Assembly (NCBI RefSeq): GCF_035582795.1
Contig: NC_134366.1
Coordinates: 29,063,661-29,127,660 of the forward strand
Direction of reading: 5' to 3'
From: Mycteria americana
Taxonomy: Eukaryota; Chordata; Aves; Ciconiiformes; Ciconiidae
DNA length: 64,000 nt
The notes beneath the pieces were generated by a model. That model was not told the DNA's origin. It made no database searches and worked only from the letters and a program-made list of their open reading frames with translations. Shown here piece after piece: positions 26,600-40,407 of the stretch. The number at the start of each line of letters is the position of its first letter. Within the stretch, counting starts at the first letter, position 1. Made by a program: the position numbers and the translations under genes.

Positions 26600-29500
26600 G
26601 TGCACGGCCAGGCACTGCTGGGCTTCTGATGCTGGGCCCATCAGAAATCCTGTCCCTGCAAGTCTGCCCCGAGTTGTACCTCGTATCGTGTAAAGTGAAA
26701 AGAGCTCAGATGCCTGTATGTGGTTGCCTTAGAGCTGCTTTATTTGGTTTGGGAGAGAGAGAGCTTGCAAAGCTCGCACCTTTGGAAGCATTTACTGAGG
26801 ACTTAGAATTTTGCTGTGCAAGACTCAGTTTTGAATAACAGATGCTATGGGTAAAAAGGGATTTTGATGCCTGCCTGAACTTCATTATTGGACAGTTTTG
26901 CATTTTTGCCTTTGAGAGTGCTGAAGTAAATGAAATTCATCTCTGAAGACTAGGATGTGAAGTGCTAAATATAAACCTTAATTCTCCACGCATACTTCAA
27001 GAGAGCCATTAGTAGTAATTTGCATGCAGTGCACTTTCATAGCTAGCTTTAGTGGACTTAGAGTAAAACTGCAGTGCTGTGCATAAAGTTCTTCAGGTTA
27101 CGCAGACCATCAGCAATAAGGGTGGTCCGTGTGTAGAATTTTAAAAGGATATTTTTAGGTTTTAGAAAGAAGAATGTGTTGAAGTGTCCTATGCATGAGA
27201 ACCAGACTCCAGCACTGATCAGGAATAGATGTAGGAGGTTTCTGTTCAGCACAGCTTCACGGCTGAACACAGGACTGGCCTTGGCAGAGGCAAGGCTTTA
27301 GGCAGCCTGCAGGTGCCATGTGTACAGTCCTCAGAGCTGTGGCACTGCCTGGAAGAGCAGAGTGAAAGTGCGTGCAATGGCACACTGAGTCACTGCTCAC
27401 GGAAAAGTAGTGGTTGTGCTGGGGAACGCCTTATATCTTGGATTTTTTCCAGAGATCTAAATGCCACAAACTGCATTTTGAAAAACTATAAGAAATAACA
27501 GTCAAACGTTGTACTAACCTAGGTTGTTTTGGTTTTGTTTTTTGTCAGAGACTTTTGTAAACAGCTTTTTTTTACATGTTTACTTCTTTTCTCCACACAG
27601 AGAAAAGATTGTTGGATGAGTCTGCTTAGGCTTAAGTTGTCTGGACATTTTAATTTTAGGAGCAATTCCTGGTTCATAACTAGATCTCATCCAGTGCTTT
27701 ATGATAGTAAGTCATAAACCATTTGGTAAAATAAGAATCTTTTCATGGAGAAACTGAAGCAGGGAGGGTGAGAAGTAACTTGCAGAAAGTGGCCCAGTAA
27801 GGCTGGGCAAGCACAGCCAGGGAAGAGCAAAACCTCCTAAGTCCTCATTAATGTCTGCATCCTTAGGGCACGCTGGGTAACAGCAACGTATTTATCCTCC
27901 CCTTACTACCACTTTTAAAAACTGGGGATAACTGCTGCGTTTTACTATGTCTTGCATGTTTAATCCCCTATTTTAATGGAGTTGATGGTGTTATATATGG
28001 GACTAATGGCAGAAATAGCACACACAATCTGTTTTTAAACGTGGCAATGTTACATTTGGTAGTTACAATAGTGCAGGTAATAACTGCTATGTCCCTGTCC
28101 TTTCCTAGCCTTTTCTCTACTATTGCCAAGTAGCCCGTTACAGTCCCTTTACATTAAGTGTTGTTCTTCAATACCCAGTCTTTTCTTTCAGCGTATCTGC
28201 AGACAGCAGTAGATGTAATTACACCCCAGTCTCACAGCTCTGTTCTTCTCAGTCACATCTTCCCCGTTGGTTTCCTCCTTCCTGCAGACGTTACCATGTG
28301 TAATAGTTTCTCCAAAGCATTTTCTTCTCCACTATACTCCTTTAAAGTTGATTTTTCCCTCCATTTTTGTTGAGAGGTATTTAAGTTGATGCTATCTGGG
28401 TGGAGAGAACAGGTTTGAACGTAAATATTGGGTGCCATGAGTAGCTAAGAGACTTTCTACTTTGTTGTATTACCTGTTTAGTACCTGTGAGTAACCATCT
28501 GGCCACAGGCTGAAACCATTTAAGAATGGCTGAAGAACACTGTAAGAAAGTTCCTGATAAATTAATTAAGAAGTACTTAGATTAGTTTTGTTTCTAATCA
28601 GCTGAAATGAAAGGCTAAGAGGTTTCTCTGGAGGCAACAGGTAAATGAAAGGTCAAAGTGAACAGGTAAATGAGTACAACGTAGAACGAACTTGCAGCTG
28701 CATGATTGTTACACTGAGCTGGTCACTGTCAGCTCAACTCTCAGTTGAGCATTGCTCATAACTGAAGTCTGTGCTCCTCATTTTTTCCCACTTTTTAAGA
28801 TGAATACCTTTGCTGCATCCATCAGATGTAGTGCCACCAGCATGCCTGGAAGACTGAAAATGTGTGAGTTCTGTGAGATCCATGAAATCTGTTTGAGAGA
28901 GGAGGCAGAACTGAGGGGAAAGTGGAGAAGTCAGAGGCTGTGATTAAGGGAGACATACAATGAAGTTCTTTTGCTTTCACAGCGATTACTAACAAGTTAA
29001 CAACCTATAGTACCTGGGGGTTTTACAGGGGGTAGCCTCCTGAAGGTACCCCTCATGATTTCTGGCTTTTTGCATGAGAGAACACGTTTCAGCTGGTTTT
29101 GTGATGGTGGCTCTCCCAGCTCTCTGTTCCCATCCTTTGCTCTCACTGGAGCTGTGCAAGAAAACAAGATCTGAAGTAGGAAACAATGGCCAGACTCAGA
29201 TATTAGAGAAGGACTTTCCTTTTTCTGTCAGCATCAAATGCACGTACTCTGCAGTTTCTCAGACAGGAATTGAACACCCTTTGTTGATGGTGAAGGTTGG
29301 CACGAGTGGATTCATGGGCCAGGTTGTTATGACGGGCAGGACTGTAAAACATCAGAAATTCTATTGATGTGCCTCAGCTGAGCCTTGCACCAGCCCTTTG
29401 CATGGCAATTGCTAGTGAGTAGTGGCAGAACATAGGCATTCTGCACCCCACCACACCATCTACATAGTTACGGTCTGTTAAAGATGCTTCATCACCAACA

Positions 29501-32500
29501 GTTTGAGGGATAATAAGGATAATGCTGAAACACTTTCTGTTTTTGAAAAATGGGAGATTTTGGCTGTGGGAAGGAGAGAGACTTATCTTGTCTACACTCT
29601 CATGACTCCCTTTGCATCCAGTATCCATTTTTAGCTGGGCCAACTACTCTCCATCTGGCCTTGAACACATCCTGAATTGCAATAGCAATACTTTTTTTTC
29701 CCTTCTCCAATCCTAACTTGTGTAGTAATGGAGTCATGGGAATAGGCAGCTTCAAGTTTCCAGATGCCTCAAACGATCCTTTTCTCAGCTCCCAGTGACT
29801 GAATGTTCATGATGTAAGCTGGGCACAGATCACCAAGAATCCTGTATTTTCCAGCTTGAATTTTTCCTTTATGTATTTGCTGCACAAAGCTTTGCCACAC
29901 ATCATCACAGGCCCAATTGAATGGGATATGCTGCTATTGATTTGTTTGTGTTTGTCAGCATCTACAAATTCCTTTGGTGTTGAAGTCTGTGTACTATACT
30001 TTATACGTTTACATCTTCTGTTCCTGAATGTGCACTAATAAGAATCTAATGCTCTTCTCGGCGCAGGGAGTTAGTGTACAGCTTCATTTCCACCAGGAAA
30101 GAGTGACTTCAGACAGACATTGCTCCATGATCCAGCATTGTGGCGATAACAGAAAATCAAGTGGCAAATGGCAAATGCTCTTTCCGGCAGCAGCCTAGTA
30201 TATTTTCTAGGGCAGGGACTGAGCTTGAAAGCAGAAGGTTGTTTCTCCTCATGGAGGCACACAGAAACATCCATGTACCATGGTGGCATTGGCAGCCCAT
30301 TATACACTGGGAGAGATCAGTGGTGGGCAGGACTTGGGAAGGTGGAGATCAGTTCCTCCTCCCCAGTCGCATGGGTTGACATAAATAACGTATCTCGTAC
30401 CCTGGCTATCTTTACAAATATAAAGGCATGTTGGGTACATGTACCTTTACCAGGCAACAGTTGTAGTGCCAGGTGTTCTGGTAACACGTCTGACATCTGA
30501 AACATACGGTTATATGTCAGGGATATGCATACGCAGAGAGCGAAGACCTTTTCCTATTTTGGTTTTCCTTCCCCAGGAGAATAGTAATATGATGTGCTCT
30601 TAAAGTTTGAGTGCTTGCACTCAAGATCTCAGGCAGAACCATGCTTTAATCCTCATATCTGAGTGGGGGGAAAAAAGTGAAAAGATAAACTGTCAAATTC
30701 AAAAGCTGTTTGGAGATCCGTAGCTTGGAGCACGGTAGGCTCACATTTGTATCACTTAGTCTGCCTTTTACCCAGTGGGACTGCACCACATGCAAGTGAG
30801 CTTTGAGCCTGCAGCTTTTAAAGAATTTATCGACCTAACAGAGCAGTTTGTTCCTATAATTTTGAATCTATTTCTTTTTCTTTTTCTCCCTCTCTGTTCT
30901 TCTCCCTCTCTGTTCTTTTCTCTTCCTTTGGAAGACATTTAAAGGACATGCAGACTACTTGTCTCTCCTCCAGACAAAATCCTCTCTCTCATGGTATAAA
31001 ATGTAGTTGTCTCTCCCACTGGGAGTTCCTATTGCTATAGTCACTCTTATTTAATCCTTTTTCTTTTCTTTCTGCTTAATTATGTTAAGCTTCAAAACAA
31101 ATAAGACTTGCTCTGACCTCAGAGTTAGAGGTCACAGCACTGAAGTGTTAAAAGAAAATCTTTTCTAGAGCCCAGGCATTCAGAACTTCAGTAAAGTACT
31201 AGGAAGGCATGTCTAGTGCAGCAGCAAGGGAGGACACAAAGTAAGGTGATTTGTTATTGCCTCACAAAAGACTAAGCATTTTGCTCTACTGCCGCATCCT
31301 TTTTTTTACATCCCAGCCCTTCCATTATTCCCCGTGTTTCTTAGCACAGACAAGAAAGGGTTGTTGAAAGAGCTGTTGGCCATACAGTGCACATTGCAGG
31401 CATGGCATATGGCATACCAATGGCTCTATTGTCAGTAGGCCCAAGACCACAGAGGAATGAAACATTGCTGACTTTAACTGAATAGTGGTCTTGGCTAATG
31501 AGAAGGAATCCAGTGTAATTTATTCTCTCGTCCTGGGGGGGGTGGGGGGGTGGGTGGGAAACAAACCATGAAACCAAAGAACTATTACACTTTTTTAACG
31601 ACTTGCAGAGTAAGAAACCAAAATTAGTAGTCTGATAGTCTGATACTGGTTCTATAACATAAAGTGGAATAATTCTCTAGAGTTTTTAGAGCCATAGTGG
31701 TGGAACTAATTTAAATTCTGGTTCTTTTTCATACAGTAAGAAAGATTAGGTGTCAGCTGAATTAGCATTTAAACTAACCGTTGTAGTCAGTATAGCAGGA
31801 TTAACTGCAAATTACAATCTTCAGTTCACTTTTTCATTGTAATTTGCCCATTGTGAGATTTTGCCCGGTTCAATAGATGTTTTGTTTAATACAAACAAGA
31901 TCCTTTTCATCTAGAATACAGCTAAATTCTGCTGTAAGAGAGATGGTTAGCTGGTATAAAGTTGTAACAGCTAAATCCATGCTTGAACATATGTAACAGA
32001 CTTAAAATACATTGGAATGTATTTTTTAGCTGAAATAACTGGACATAATTCTAATAAAGTTATTTTGACACGCATCAGTTGTGCTGCTTTAGTCTTTTAA
32101 AGCACTGTATTTAATTTTGTGATTTGCGTCTGGAAGACATCAAAAGCGTCCAGTGAAATGTGCTTAAATGCACATATATGCTCTCCTAAATACAATTAAG
32201 AACAATAGAGGAAGAAGAATAACAACTGTTGAAGACTGCATGAGGATCTTTTTTTTTTTAAAGAAAATTAGATGGTCTTTGGTCTATAAAAGACTGAGAA
32301 ACTATTCTAAAACATATGACTGCAGCTGCTCTTTCCCATCACTAGGTCGAGCTGTTACCTCAAAATGAGAAACCATCACCCTGCCAGTATTGTTGTTACC
32401 AGAAATAGAGGTGTAGAACAACTACAACAAAGGTCTGCAATGAAATAACTAGACCGGCAAATGTAACACTTTGTAGTGTGGAAAATAAACAACGGCACTA

Positions 32501-33828
32501 TCACATACACTAAGCCAATTATTTTATGTGATAGAAAAATTTAATAGTGAAAATAACTTTCTCATGGAAGTACACACTAAAATAGAGCTCACTTCGCAGT
32601 ATGTACTGGTGTCTTACTAATTCTGTTAAATCAAGCAGTATTGAACCCTTCAAATGATCACCTTGTTTCTTCATTATAGCTACTTACTCTGCTTTTTTCC
32701 TAGGAATTAATTCTGAATTCTGTACAGAGGTAAACTTCTGTTGTTACTGCTATCATATAAACAGTAAAACGGAATGTCTCTCCTCCCTATTTATTCCTAG
32801 CTAGAACAACAGACTTTGTAAAAATAGCTTTGTGTCTTTACATATAAAGAGAAGAAAGAGAATTCTTCCTGATTAGAGAAAGAGAAGAAAACCAATTCTA
32901 AAGGAACTCAAAATGCAGGATCAATTCAAAAGGATTAAAAGAATTAAACAATTAAAGATTGCAAAGTAGAAGAAGAGTTGGTTCTGCATGCTAATTCTTA
33001 CTGAACAATACCTCATCTCTTATCACAGATGCCAGATAGTAATGTGGGTATTTCTACTAATTTAACAGGATAATTTCCAATATTAATTCCAACATTTTTA
33101 TTAAGCTTTTTTTTTTCCAAATAAAAGTAAAGAAACATTAGCCAGCTAAAATCTTCTATCTATCTAAACTCTTATAGAAATACAATTATACAAGAATGAT
33201 ACTTTATCGCAGCATTACTTTGGATCTCATTTTAGCCGACAACAATCCCTCTTTGCTTTTGCCAAGAACAGGTACGAGAGAGGCAAAAAAAAGAATTTAT
33301 CCACAAGTGTTGGCTACACCTCAAGCTGTTCTGAAATGCATCTCTTTTATTAGAGAATTTATTATTTTATTATTATTGTAGGATTTGACAGAGAAAATAT
33401 TTGCACTTGCCCTGGCTAACTTTTAAGTTGCGTGCATATGTAAAATAAACGGAAATATATTTGTCTATACAGAAATATATCAGTAACAAGAATAGAGAGA
33501 GATGTATTTTTCTTAAGTGCTTAAAGTAGGTTTTGCGAGGCCATTTCTATAAATAAATCAGGGCCAGAAAGTAAATTCAAGTATGGGAGGCTGACTAATT
33601 ATTAGCGCACACGTCGGTGTGATTTATGTCCATGCCAAGTAGCATTCCTTGAGAAAATCTCTGGGCAAGGTTTACCACAGGAGTGACACTTGCCAACAGC
33701 TATTTCTAAAGAGCAATATGGACAAGACTGAGGTTTCAGTCCATCCACAGTGCAGCCCCTAAGGGAATCCCAGCAGACTTCCTAACCCGTCAGTGCTCCT
33801 GCATGCCTTCCCACCACGTCCCACAGCG
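26600..33828. other. Intergenic between ASNS and C1GALT1, left part
   Basis: 7.2 kb with no recognisable gene, CR1 or LTR. It includes the G-rich tract at 31535 and several pyrimidine-rich stretches (about 30870-30930). Confidence 0.55.
31535..31558 (+). repeat. G-rich tract with G-quadruplex potential
   Basis: Four or more runs of at least three G separated by single T residues. Intergenic. Confidence 0.7.
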
Positions 33829-34196
33829 CTGAAAAAGGAGGCTGAGGGGAGACCTTATCACTCTCTACAACTACCTGAAAGGAGATTGTAGCGAGGTGGG
33901 GGTCGGTCTCTTCTCCCAGGTAACAAGTGATAGGACGAGAGGAAATGGCCTCAAGTTGCACCAGGGGAGGTTTAGATTGGATATTAGGAAATTTTACTTC
34001 ACCGAGAGGGTTATCAAGCACTGGAACAGGCTGCCCAGGGAAGTGGTTGAGTCGCCATCCCTGGAGGTATTTAAAAGACGTTTGGATGAGGTGCTTAGGG
34101 ACATGGTATAGTGGTGGTCTTGGTAGTGTTAGGTTTATGGTTGGACTCGATGATTTTAAAGGTCTTTTCCAACCTATACGATTCTGTGATTCTGTG
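33829..34196 (+). mobile_element. CR1 LINE 3' end
   Basis: Covers the last part of ORF2 ([40 protein letters not shown]) and the 3' UTR, ending ATTCTGTGATTCTGTG. Near-identical to the 3' end of the element at 38.0-40.4 kb, so it is the same subfamily. Severely 5'-truncated. Confidence 0.9.
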
Positions 34197-34482
34197 TGAA
34201 AAAGTGCCATTTTCTGTTTCATGATAGGAAAATCTCATTCTGGTGAGCTGCAACACAGCCCTCAACTTACTTTGAATTGAAAAATTGTAAAATAATTATG
34301 TCGAAGAATGGTCCCTGGCACTGTTTCATCCATAGAAATACGGATGTAGTCCAGAGCACTCTGAAGTAGGCTTTGGGGCAGGTCTGTAAGCAGGATAGAA
34401 ATGTGGGAAGTACTTTTCTTGCAGAATTTCCAGAAAGATAGCTTATTACATTTTGTCTGATATTTCCAATCAAAATACAAAG

Positions 34483-35075
34483 TGTGCTGGTTTTGGCTGG
34501 GGTAGAGTTAATTTTCTTCACAGTAGCTAGTATAGGGCTATGTTTTGGATTTGTGCTGGAAACAGTGTTGATAACACAGGGATGTTTTCGTCACTGCTGA
34601 GCAGCGCTCACACAGAGTCAAGGCCTTTTCTGCTTCTCAGCCCACCCCACCAGCGAGTAGGCTGGGGGGGCACAAGCGGTTGGGAGGGGACACGGCTGGG
34701 ACAGCCGACCCCAGCTGACCAAAGGGCTATTCCATACCATATGGCGTCATGCTCAGCACATAAAGCTGGGGGAAGAAGAAGGAAGGGAGGACGTTCGGAG
34801 TGATGGCGTTTGTCTTCCCAAGTAACCATTACGCGTGATGGAGCCCTGCTTTCCTGGAGATGGCTGAACACCTGCCTGCCCATGGGAAGGAGTGAATGAA
34901 TTCCTTGTTTTGCTTTGCTTGGGTGTGCGGCTTTTGCTTTACCTATGAAACTGTCTTTATCTCAGCCCACGAGTTTTCTCACTTTTACCCTTCCGATTCT
35001 CTCCCCCATCCCACCAGGGGGAGTGAGCAAGCGGCTGGGTGGGGCTTAGTTGCTGGCTGGGGTTAAACCACGACA
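34483..35075 (+). mobile_element. Solo LTR of the same family (copy 2)
   Basis: 593 bp, collinear with copy 1 from TGTGCTGGTTTTGGCTGG to AACCACGACA, differing only by scattered substitutions and tiny indels by eye. Flanks share only AAAG (34479-34482 and 35076-35079 region), so the target duplication is shorter or mutated. It lies in the intergenic region between ASNS and C1GALT1 with no internal viral sequence. Confidence 0.85.
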
Positions 35076-35079
35076 AAAG

Positions 35080-38009
35080 GCATTTAATATTCTTTAATTT
35101 CGGTAATGAACAAAAGCCCTTTACTTCAAATTGTTTTAAAGTGTTCTTTAAAATATTACATTTTTAGCAAGATCCAGTGATTAATTTCTTATTCTGCCAC
35201 TCAAAATATATCACTCAAGTTTTTGGCATGCACTGAACACTAATCTGTAAGTTAACAATGGCTTGTTTTAAGTCAATTATTTGTTGCAAGCAGATCTTAT
35301 TAACACAAATAGCAGTGTAGAGATTGTACATTGTTTAAATGCAGACAGTACTTCTAACTTCACAGATCAGTAATGCGTATTATTACATGCCAATTCCACT
35401 ATTGTTTGTGCAAGAAATACAGTGAGTAAAGTTCCGTATCATAACAGGATGTCAGACTTTCAGCCAACTGGTGTTCTTTCAGGTAAAAGGAAGGTGAGGT
35501 GGTACACTTCAGCACGGAGAACTCCCTTACTTACTATATTATAATCCACTTCATCTCACACAGCAATCAAACATTACAGTGAATAAGGTAAATTAGTTTT
35601 ACGGCTCTGCATGTGGTTCTGACTGTTCCAGGACACCACAGCACCAAATTAGTGTGTCGTGTCCCAAGTCAGGTGGGCAAAGGTGTGGTGGTAAATTGAA
35701 ACTCCATTCACTTTCCTAAAGGCCTTTGTTCTGCTCTAGGAATTAGGGTAGGCATGGATAATACTCGTACTTGATCTGGTCCATTGTGCCTGCAACTACA
35801 ATTTGTGGGTTCACAAGCTGACACAAAATGGGTAATAGGTTCTTCAGAGAAGAATGGCTTCACTGAATCTGAACAGCCAAGTTAGCGGGGGTTTGTGTAA
35901 ATAATATTAAGCAAATAAGGCACTACATTTAATCTGGCTGTTTGACCAAATAGGAGTGAACAGAGAACACAAAAGTAGCTTTCAGTCAAAATATATGGAA
36001 ATTACTCAATATATATTTTCATGGTCTTGCTGACGATCCATAAAAGTAATGGCATAAACAGAGTCAAGATAAGAAATTTACAATTGAACAAAATGTTAAG
36101 AAAACAAAATAGTTATGAATGGAAGTATGTAGAATTTGATATGGTAAAGCTGGCTCCTTGTCAGCCATTAGCATGTAGAAAGCTGCTTACAGAAGGAAAT
36201 CACAGTTTCACTGCAGATATTTCTTAGATATCCAACTAAATATTTAAATGTTATGTGTGTAGTCGATGACTTGCCAAATCGCAAAGCCTCACAACAGCTG
36301 TAGCATTTTACCTTCCACCTTAACTTTGTGTCAGCTTTCTTCTTTAGAAACCTGTATTCTCAGACTCCTGTGCATGGAAATGAAGAGTTGAGAGCAGTAG
36401 CTGATCTGTGAGTGGGCTTTTATGGTGGGCACACACTCTGGAGCGCTCTCCAGGGGGCTTAGGGGTGAAGATACCCAGGCCAGGTAGTTCACAAAGACTT
36501 ACCTAGCAATGAGTAAAGGGATTAAGGGCCTGCTACCCTGCTTTTGCCCTGCACCTTTTGGAAGCATGCAGGAAGCAGTCTTTACGTTGCATATGGCTAA
36601 CCCTCCTAGGCAGGGAAAGACCTCATTCTTTTGTATATACTTACATGAAGACCAAATTGATTTATTTCCTTTTAAATTAAATTGCTAAAAATTTAATTCC
36701 CCTCTCATGTGTTCCCAGTTCCCAGAAGTGATGTGAATCTCATTGCCATATTACCATGATACCAGTGTGTCCCCCATCAATGCTGGGCTTTCTCAGTACC
36801 AGAGGAGAGTCTCCCATAGAAGTAGCACATTTATATAGAAAGGGACTGTGGTCAAGCAGATCTGCACACCCTGCAAGCAAGAGAGCACCAGGCCTGCTCC
36901 CCCTTTCCGACCCAGAGCAAGAGAATGGTTTTTCCCTCTACGTAGCCACCCAGAGGCAGTTTGTTATGCAAAGCAGTGCTGCACAGCAGAAGGTGTGGAA
37001 GTGTGTTTGCCACCACTGCACAAGCAGGACAGCTCCTTGGAGGGGTACATTCCCTTACTCTGGACTGCCAGAGATTGCTCATCTATCCTCAAGTAAAAAA
37101 AAACCTGCTTGCATGTGTGGTATGCAAATGTCAGCATAAAATGTTAAACAGGCTTTACAATGTGGCCAAACGAATCACATTTGTTAAAGCAAACACTGTG
37201 TACACCAGTATTAATAAGCAAGCCGTAACTGACTTTTGTTAAATTACAGTACCTTCCACCTTCTCTCTCTTTGAAATTTTCCTTTCAAACTAGCCTAACA
37301 GAGTGAAATGGCTCAATGAACATGTCAGTATGAAAATGAGTAGCACTTCATGCATACATATACATGTATGTAATATACATGGGCCACAGTCCCTGACAGT
37401 AGAACTGCCATGATGCAAGACCAGGCTTTAGAGCTTGCCAAGCAAAATGAAGTCTTACATTCAGCTCAATCGTACTGCATTATCTGTAATATGAGATATT
37501 TTGAAAACTTCATTTAATCTATTCCAGAATTTTAAGGCATGCCCTGGACATGGGTGGACAGAACTCCTATCAAAATTTGGGGGTGGGGGGAAGGAAATGA
37601 GAAGACAGACACCAGCCTTTGCAATTTCCATTGTCTTTGTTATTGTTTATAGTTTAATTTCTTAATGCCAAACACTCAAATTTCCCTCCTACAAGTGTGC
37701 TCACCTCACTGCTGCCCTTTCTTCTATGATGAAACTAGCTCAAGGAGATACCATTCACCAAGTTGCTTGTAATTTTTATTTTAAGGGGGCAGCAAAGTGT
37801 GGGATGGGGCAGGAATGAGAAACTATGACCTGGAACCACATGGGACATGGGAGCTTCTTAAACCAGTACAAAAGCCAGCATCTCCTGAATGACCGGTCAT
37901 CCAGAGAAAACTAATTAAAATCAGAAGAGGAAAGGGCCCACCCCCGAGGGGGTAATTGGTTTGGAGGCGAGGCAGAAAGCGAACACACAGCTCTACAGCC
38001 ATGCAGAGG
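35080..38009. other. Intergenic, between solo LTR 2 and large CR1
   Basis: AT-rich; no coding exon or known repeat recognised. A G-rich run is at about 37579-37593. Confidence 0.55.
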
Positions 38010-40407
38010 CAAAGCTGTGGTTTGGACTGAACCCCTGGACAGGCTGGAGGAAGGACTGAGAACCATGGGGAGGGAAGATGCCCCGAGGGAAGGTGCCCCG
38101 CTGGACCTGTTGTTCACGAACAGAGAAGGACTTGTGAGCCATGTGATGGTTGGAGGCTGTCTTGGGCAGAGCGATCACGAAATGATAGAGTTTTTGATAC
38201 GTGGAGAAGCGGCGAGGGGGGTCAGCAAAACTGCCACCTTAGACTTCCGGAGGGCGGACTTTGGCCTGTTTAGGAGACTGGTCGAGAGAGTCCCCTGGGA
38301 GGCAGCCCTTATGGGCAAAGGAGTCCAGGAAGGCTGGACATTCTTTAAGGAGGAAGTCCTAAAGGCACAAGAGCGGGCTGTCCCCAGGTGCCGAAAGACG
38401 AGCCGGCGGGGAAGAAGACCGGCCTGGCTGAACAGAGAGCTCTGGCTTGAACTCAGGAAAAAGAGGAGAGTCTATGACCTCTGGAAGAAGGGGCAGGCAA
38501 CTCAGGAGGACTACAAAGGTGTAGCGAGGCTGTGCAGGGAGAAAATTAGAAGGGCCAAAGCTGAGCTAGAGCTCAATCTGGCTGCTGCTGTAAAATACAA
38601 TAAAAAACACTTCTTCAAATACATTAGCAGCAAAAGGAGAGCTAAGGAGAATCTCCAGCCCCTAGTAGACGGGGGAGGGAACACAGTGACCAAGGATGAG
38701 GAAAAGGCTGAGGTACTTAATGCCTTCTTTGCCTCAGTCTTTAATAGCAGGGCCGACTGTTCTCTGGGTACCTTGCCCCTGGAGTTGGAAGATAGGGACG
38801 GGGACCAGAATGGAGCCTCCATAATCCAGGGGGAAATGGTTAGTGACCTGCTGCACCACTTAGACACTCACAAGTCTATGGGGCCTGATGAGATCCACCC
38901 GAGAGTACTGAAGGAACTGGCAGAAGTGCTCACCAAGCCCCTTTCCATCATTTACCAGCAGTCCTGGCTAACTGGGGAAGTCCCTGCTGACTGGAGATTA
39001 GCTAATGTGACGCCCATCTTCAAGAAGGGCCGGAAGGAGGACCCAGGGAACTACAGGCCTGTCAGCCTGACCTCGGTACCGGGGAAGCTGATGGAGCAGA
39101 TCATCCTGAGTGCCATCACACGGCATGTAGAGAATAACCAAGGGATCAAGCCCAGCCAGCATGGGTTCAGGAAAGGCAGGTCCTGCTTGACCAACCTGAT
39201 CTCCTTCTACAACAAGGTGACTCACCTAGTAGATGAGGGAAAGGCTGTGGATGTTGTCTATCTAGACTTCAGTAAAGCCTTTGACACGGTTTCCCACAGC
39301 ATTCTCCTGGAGAAACTGGCTGCTCATGGCTTGGAGGGGTGTACTCTTTGCTGGGTAAAGAACTGGCTGGATGGCCGGGCCCAGAGAGTGGTGGTGAATG
39401 GAGTTAAATCCAGCTGGCAGCCAGTCACAAGTGGTGTTCCCCAGGGCTCTGTGTTGGGGCCAGTCCTGTTTAATATCTTTATCAATGATCTGGACGAAGG
39501 GATCGAGTGCACCCTCAGTAAGTTTGCAGATGACACCAAGTTGTGCGGGAGCGTTGATCTGCTTGAGGGTAGGAAGGCTCTAGAGGGACCTGGACAGGCT
39601 GGATTGATGGGCCAAGGTCAATTGTATGAGGTTTAACAAGGCCAAGTGCAAGGTCCTGCACTTGGCTCACAACAACCCCATGCAACACTACAGGCTTGGG
39701 GAAGAGTGGCTGGAAAGCTGCCTGGCAGAGAAGGACCTGGGGGTGTTGGTTGACAGCCGCCTGAATATGAGCCAGCCGTGTGCCCAGGTGGCCAAGAAAG
39801 CCAATGGCATCCTGACTTGTATCAAAAATAGCGTGGCCAGCAGGACTAGGGAAGTGATCGTGCCCCGTACTCGGCACTGGTGAGGCCGCACCTCGAATGC
39901 TGTGTTCAGTTCTGGGCCCGTCACTACAAGAGAGACCTTGAGGTGCTGGAGCCTGTGCAGAGAAGGGCAAGGAAGCTGGTGAAGGGTCTGGAGCACAAGT
40001 CTTATGAGGAGCAGCTGAGGGAACTGAGGTTGTTTAGCCTGGAGAAAAGGAGGCTGAGGGGAGACCTTATTGCTCTCTACAGCTACCTGAAAGGAGGTTG
40101 TAGAGAGGTGGGGGTCAGTCTCTTCTCCCAGGTAACAAGTGATAGGACAAGAGGAAATGGCCTCAAGTTGAGCCAGGGGAGGTTTAGACTGGATATTAGG
40201 AAATTTTACTTCACTGAAAGGGTTATCAAGCATTGGAACAGGCTGCCCAGGGAAGTGGTTGAGTCGCCATCCCTGGAGGTATTTAAAGGACGTTTGGATG
40301 AGGTGCTTAGGGACATGGTATAGTGGTGGTCTTGGTAGTGTTAGGTTTACGGTTGGACTTGATGATCTTAAAGGTCTTTTCCAACCTATACGATTCTGTG
40401 ATTCTGT
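38010..40407 (+). mobile_element. CR1 LINE with most of ORF2
   Basis: A 2.4-kb copy. An open frame of 539 codons (38017-39636) holds the end of the endonuclease domain (SDH at residues 52-54) and the reverse transcriptase: motif [10 protein letters not shown] at 415-423, [12 protein letters not shown], and the catalytic F-A-D-D at 503-506. A frameshift near 39590 moves reading to the 39626-39883 frame and another near 39865 returns it to 39880-40323, the C-terminal region. The 3' end is ATTCTGTGATTCTGT. The 5' end is truncated within the endonuclease, so it is not mobile by itself. The left boundary is approximate. Confidence 0.9.
38017..39636 (+). pseudogene. CR1 ORF2 endonuclease-reverse transcriptase, 5'-truncated and frameshifted
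   Basis: The longest open frame in the window. It lacks the N-terminal endonuclease half and stops early because of a small deletion near 39590, but the polymerase palm with all catalytic aspartates (417 and 505-506) is intact. The first Met is probably not a real start. Expected role of the intact family protein is target-primed reverse transcription of CR1 RNA. Confidence 0.85.

Larger units (their letters stand above)
25800..26600. promoter_or_regulatory. ASNS: CpG island at the ASNS promoter
   Basis: Very GC-rich with dense CpG across about 800 bp, against AT-rich surroundings. It spans the predicted ASNS start, NSRE-1 and GC boxes. Long open frames seen here on both strands are a by-product of low stop-codon frequency, not genes. 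Confidence 0.85.

Noticed and set aside
25793-26838. Long open frames on both strands (up to 265 codons)
   Set aside because: They lie in the ASNS CpG island, are Pro/Arg/Ala/Gly-rich, overlap on both strands and match no family. GC content explains the lack of stops.
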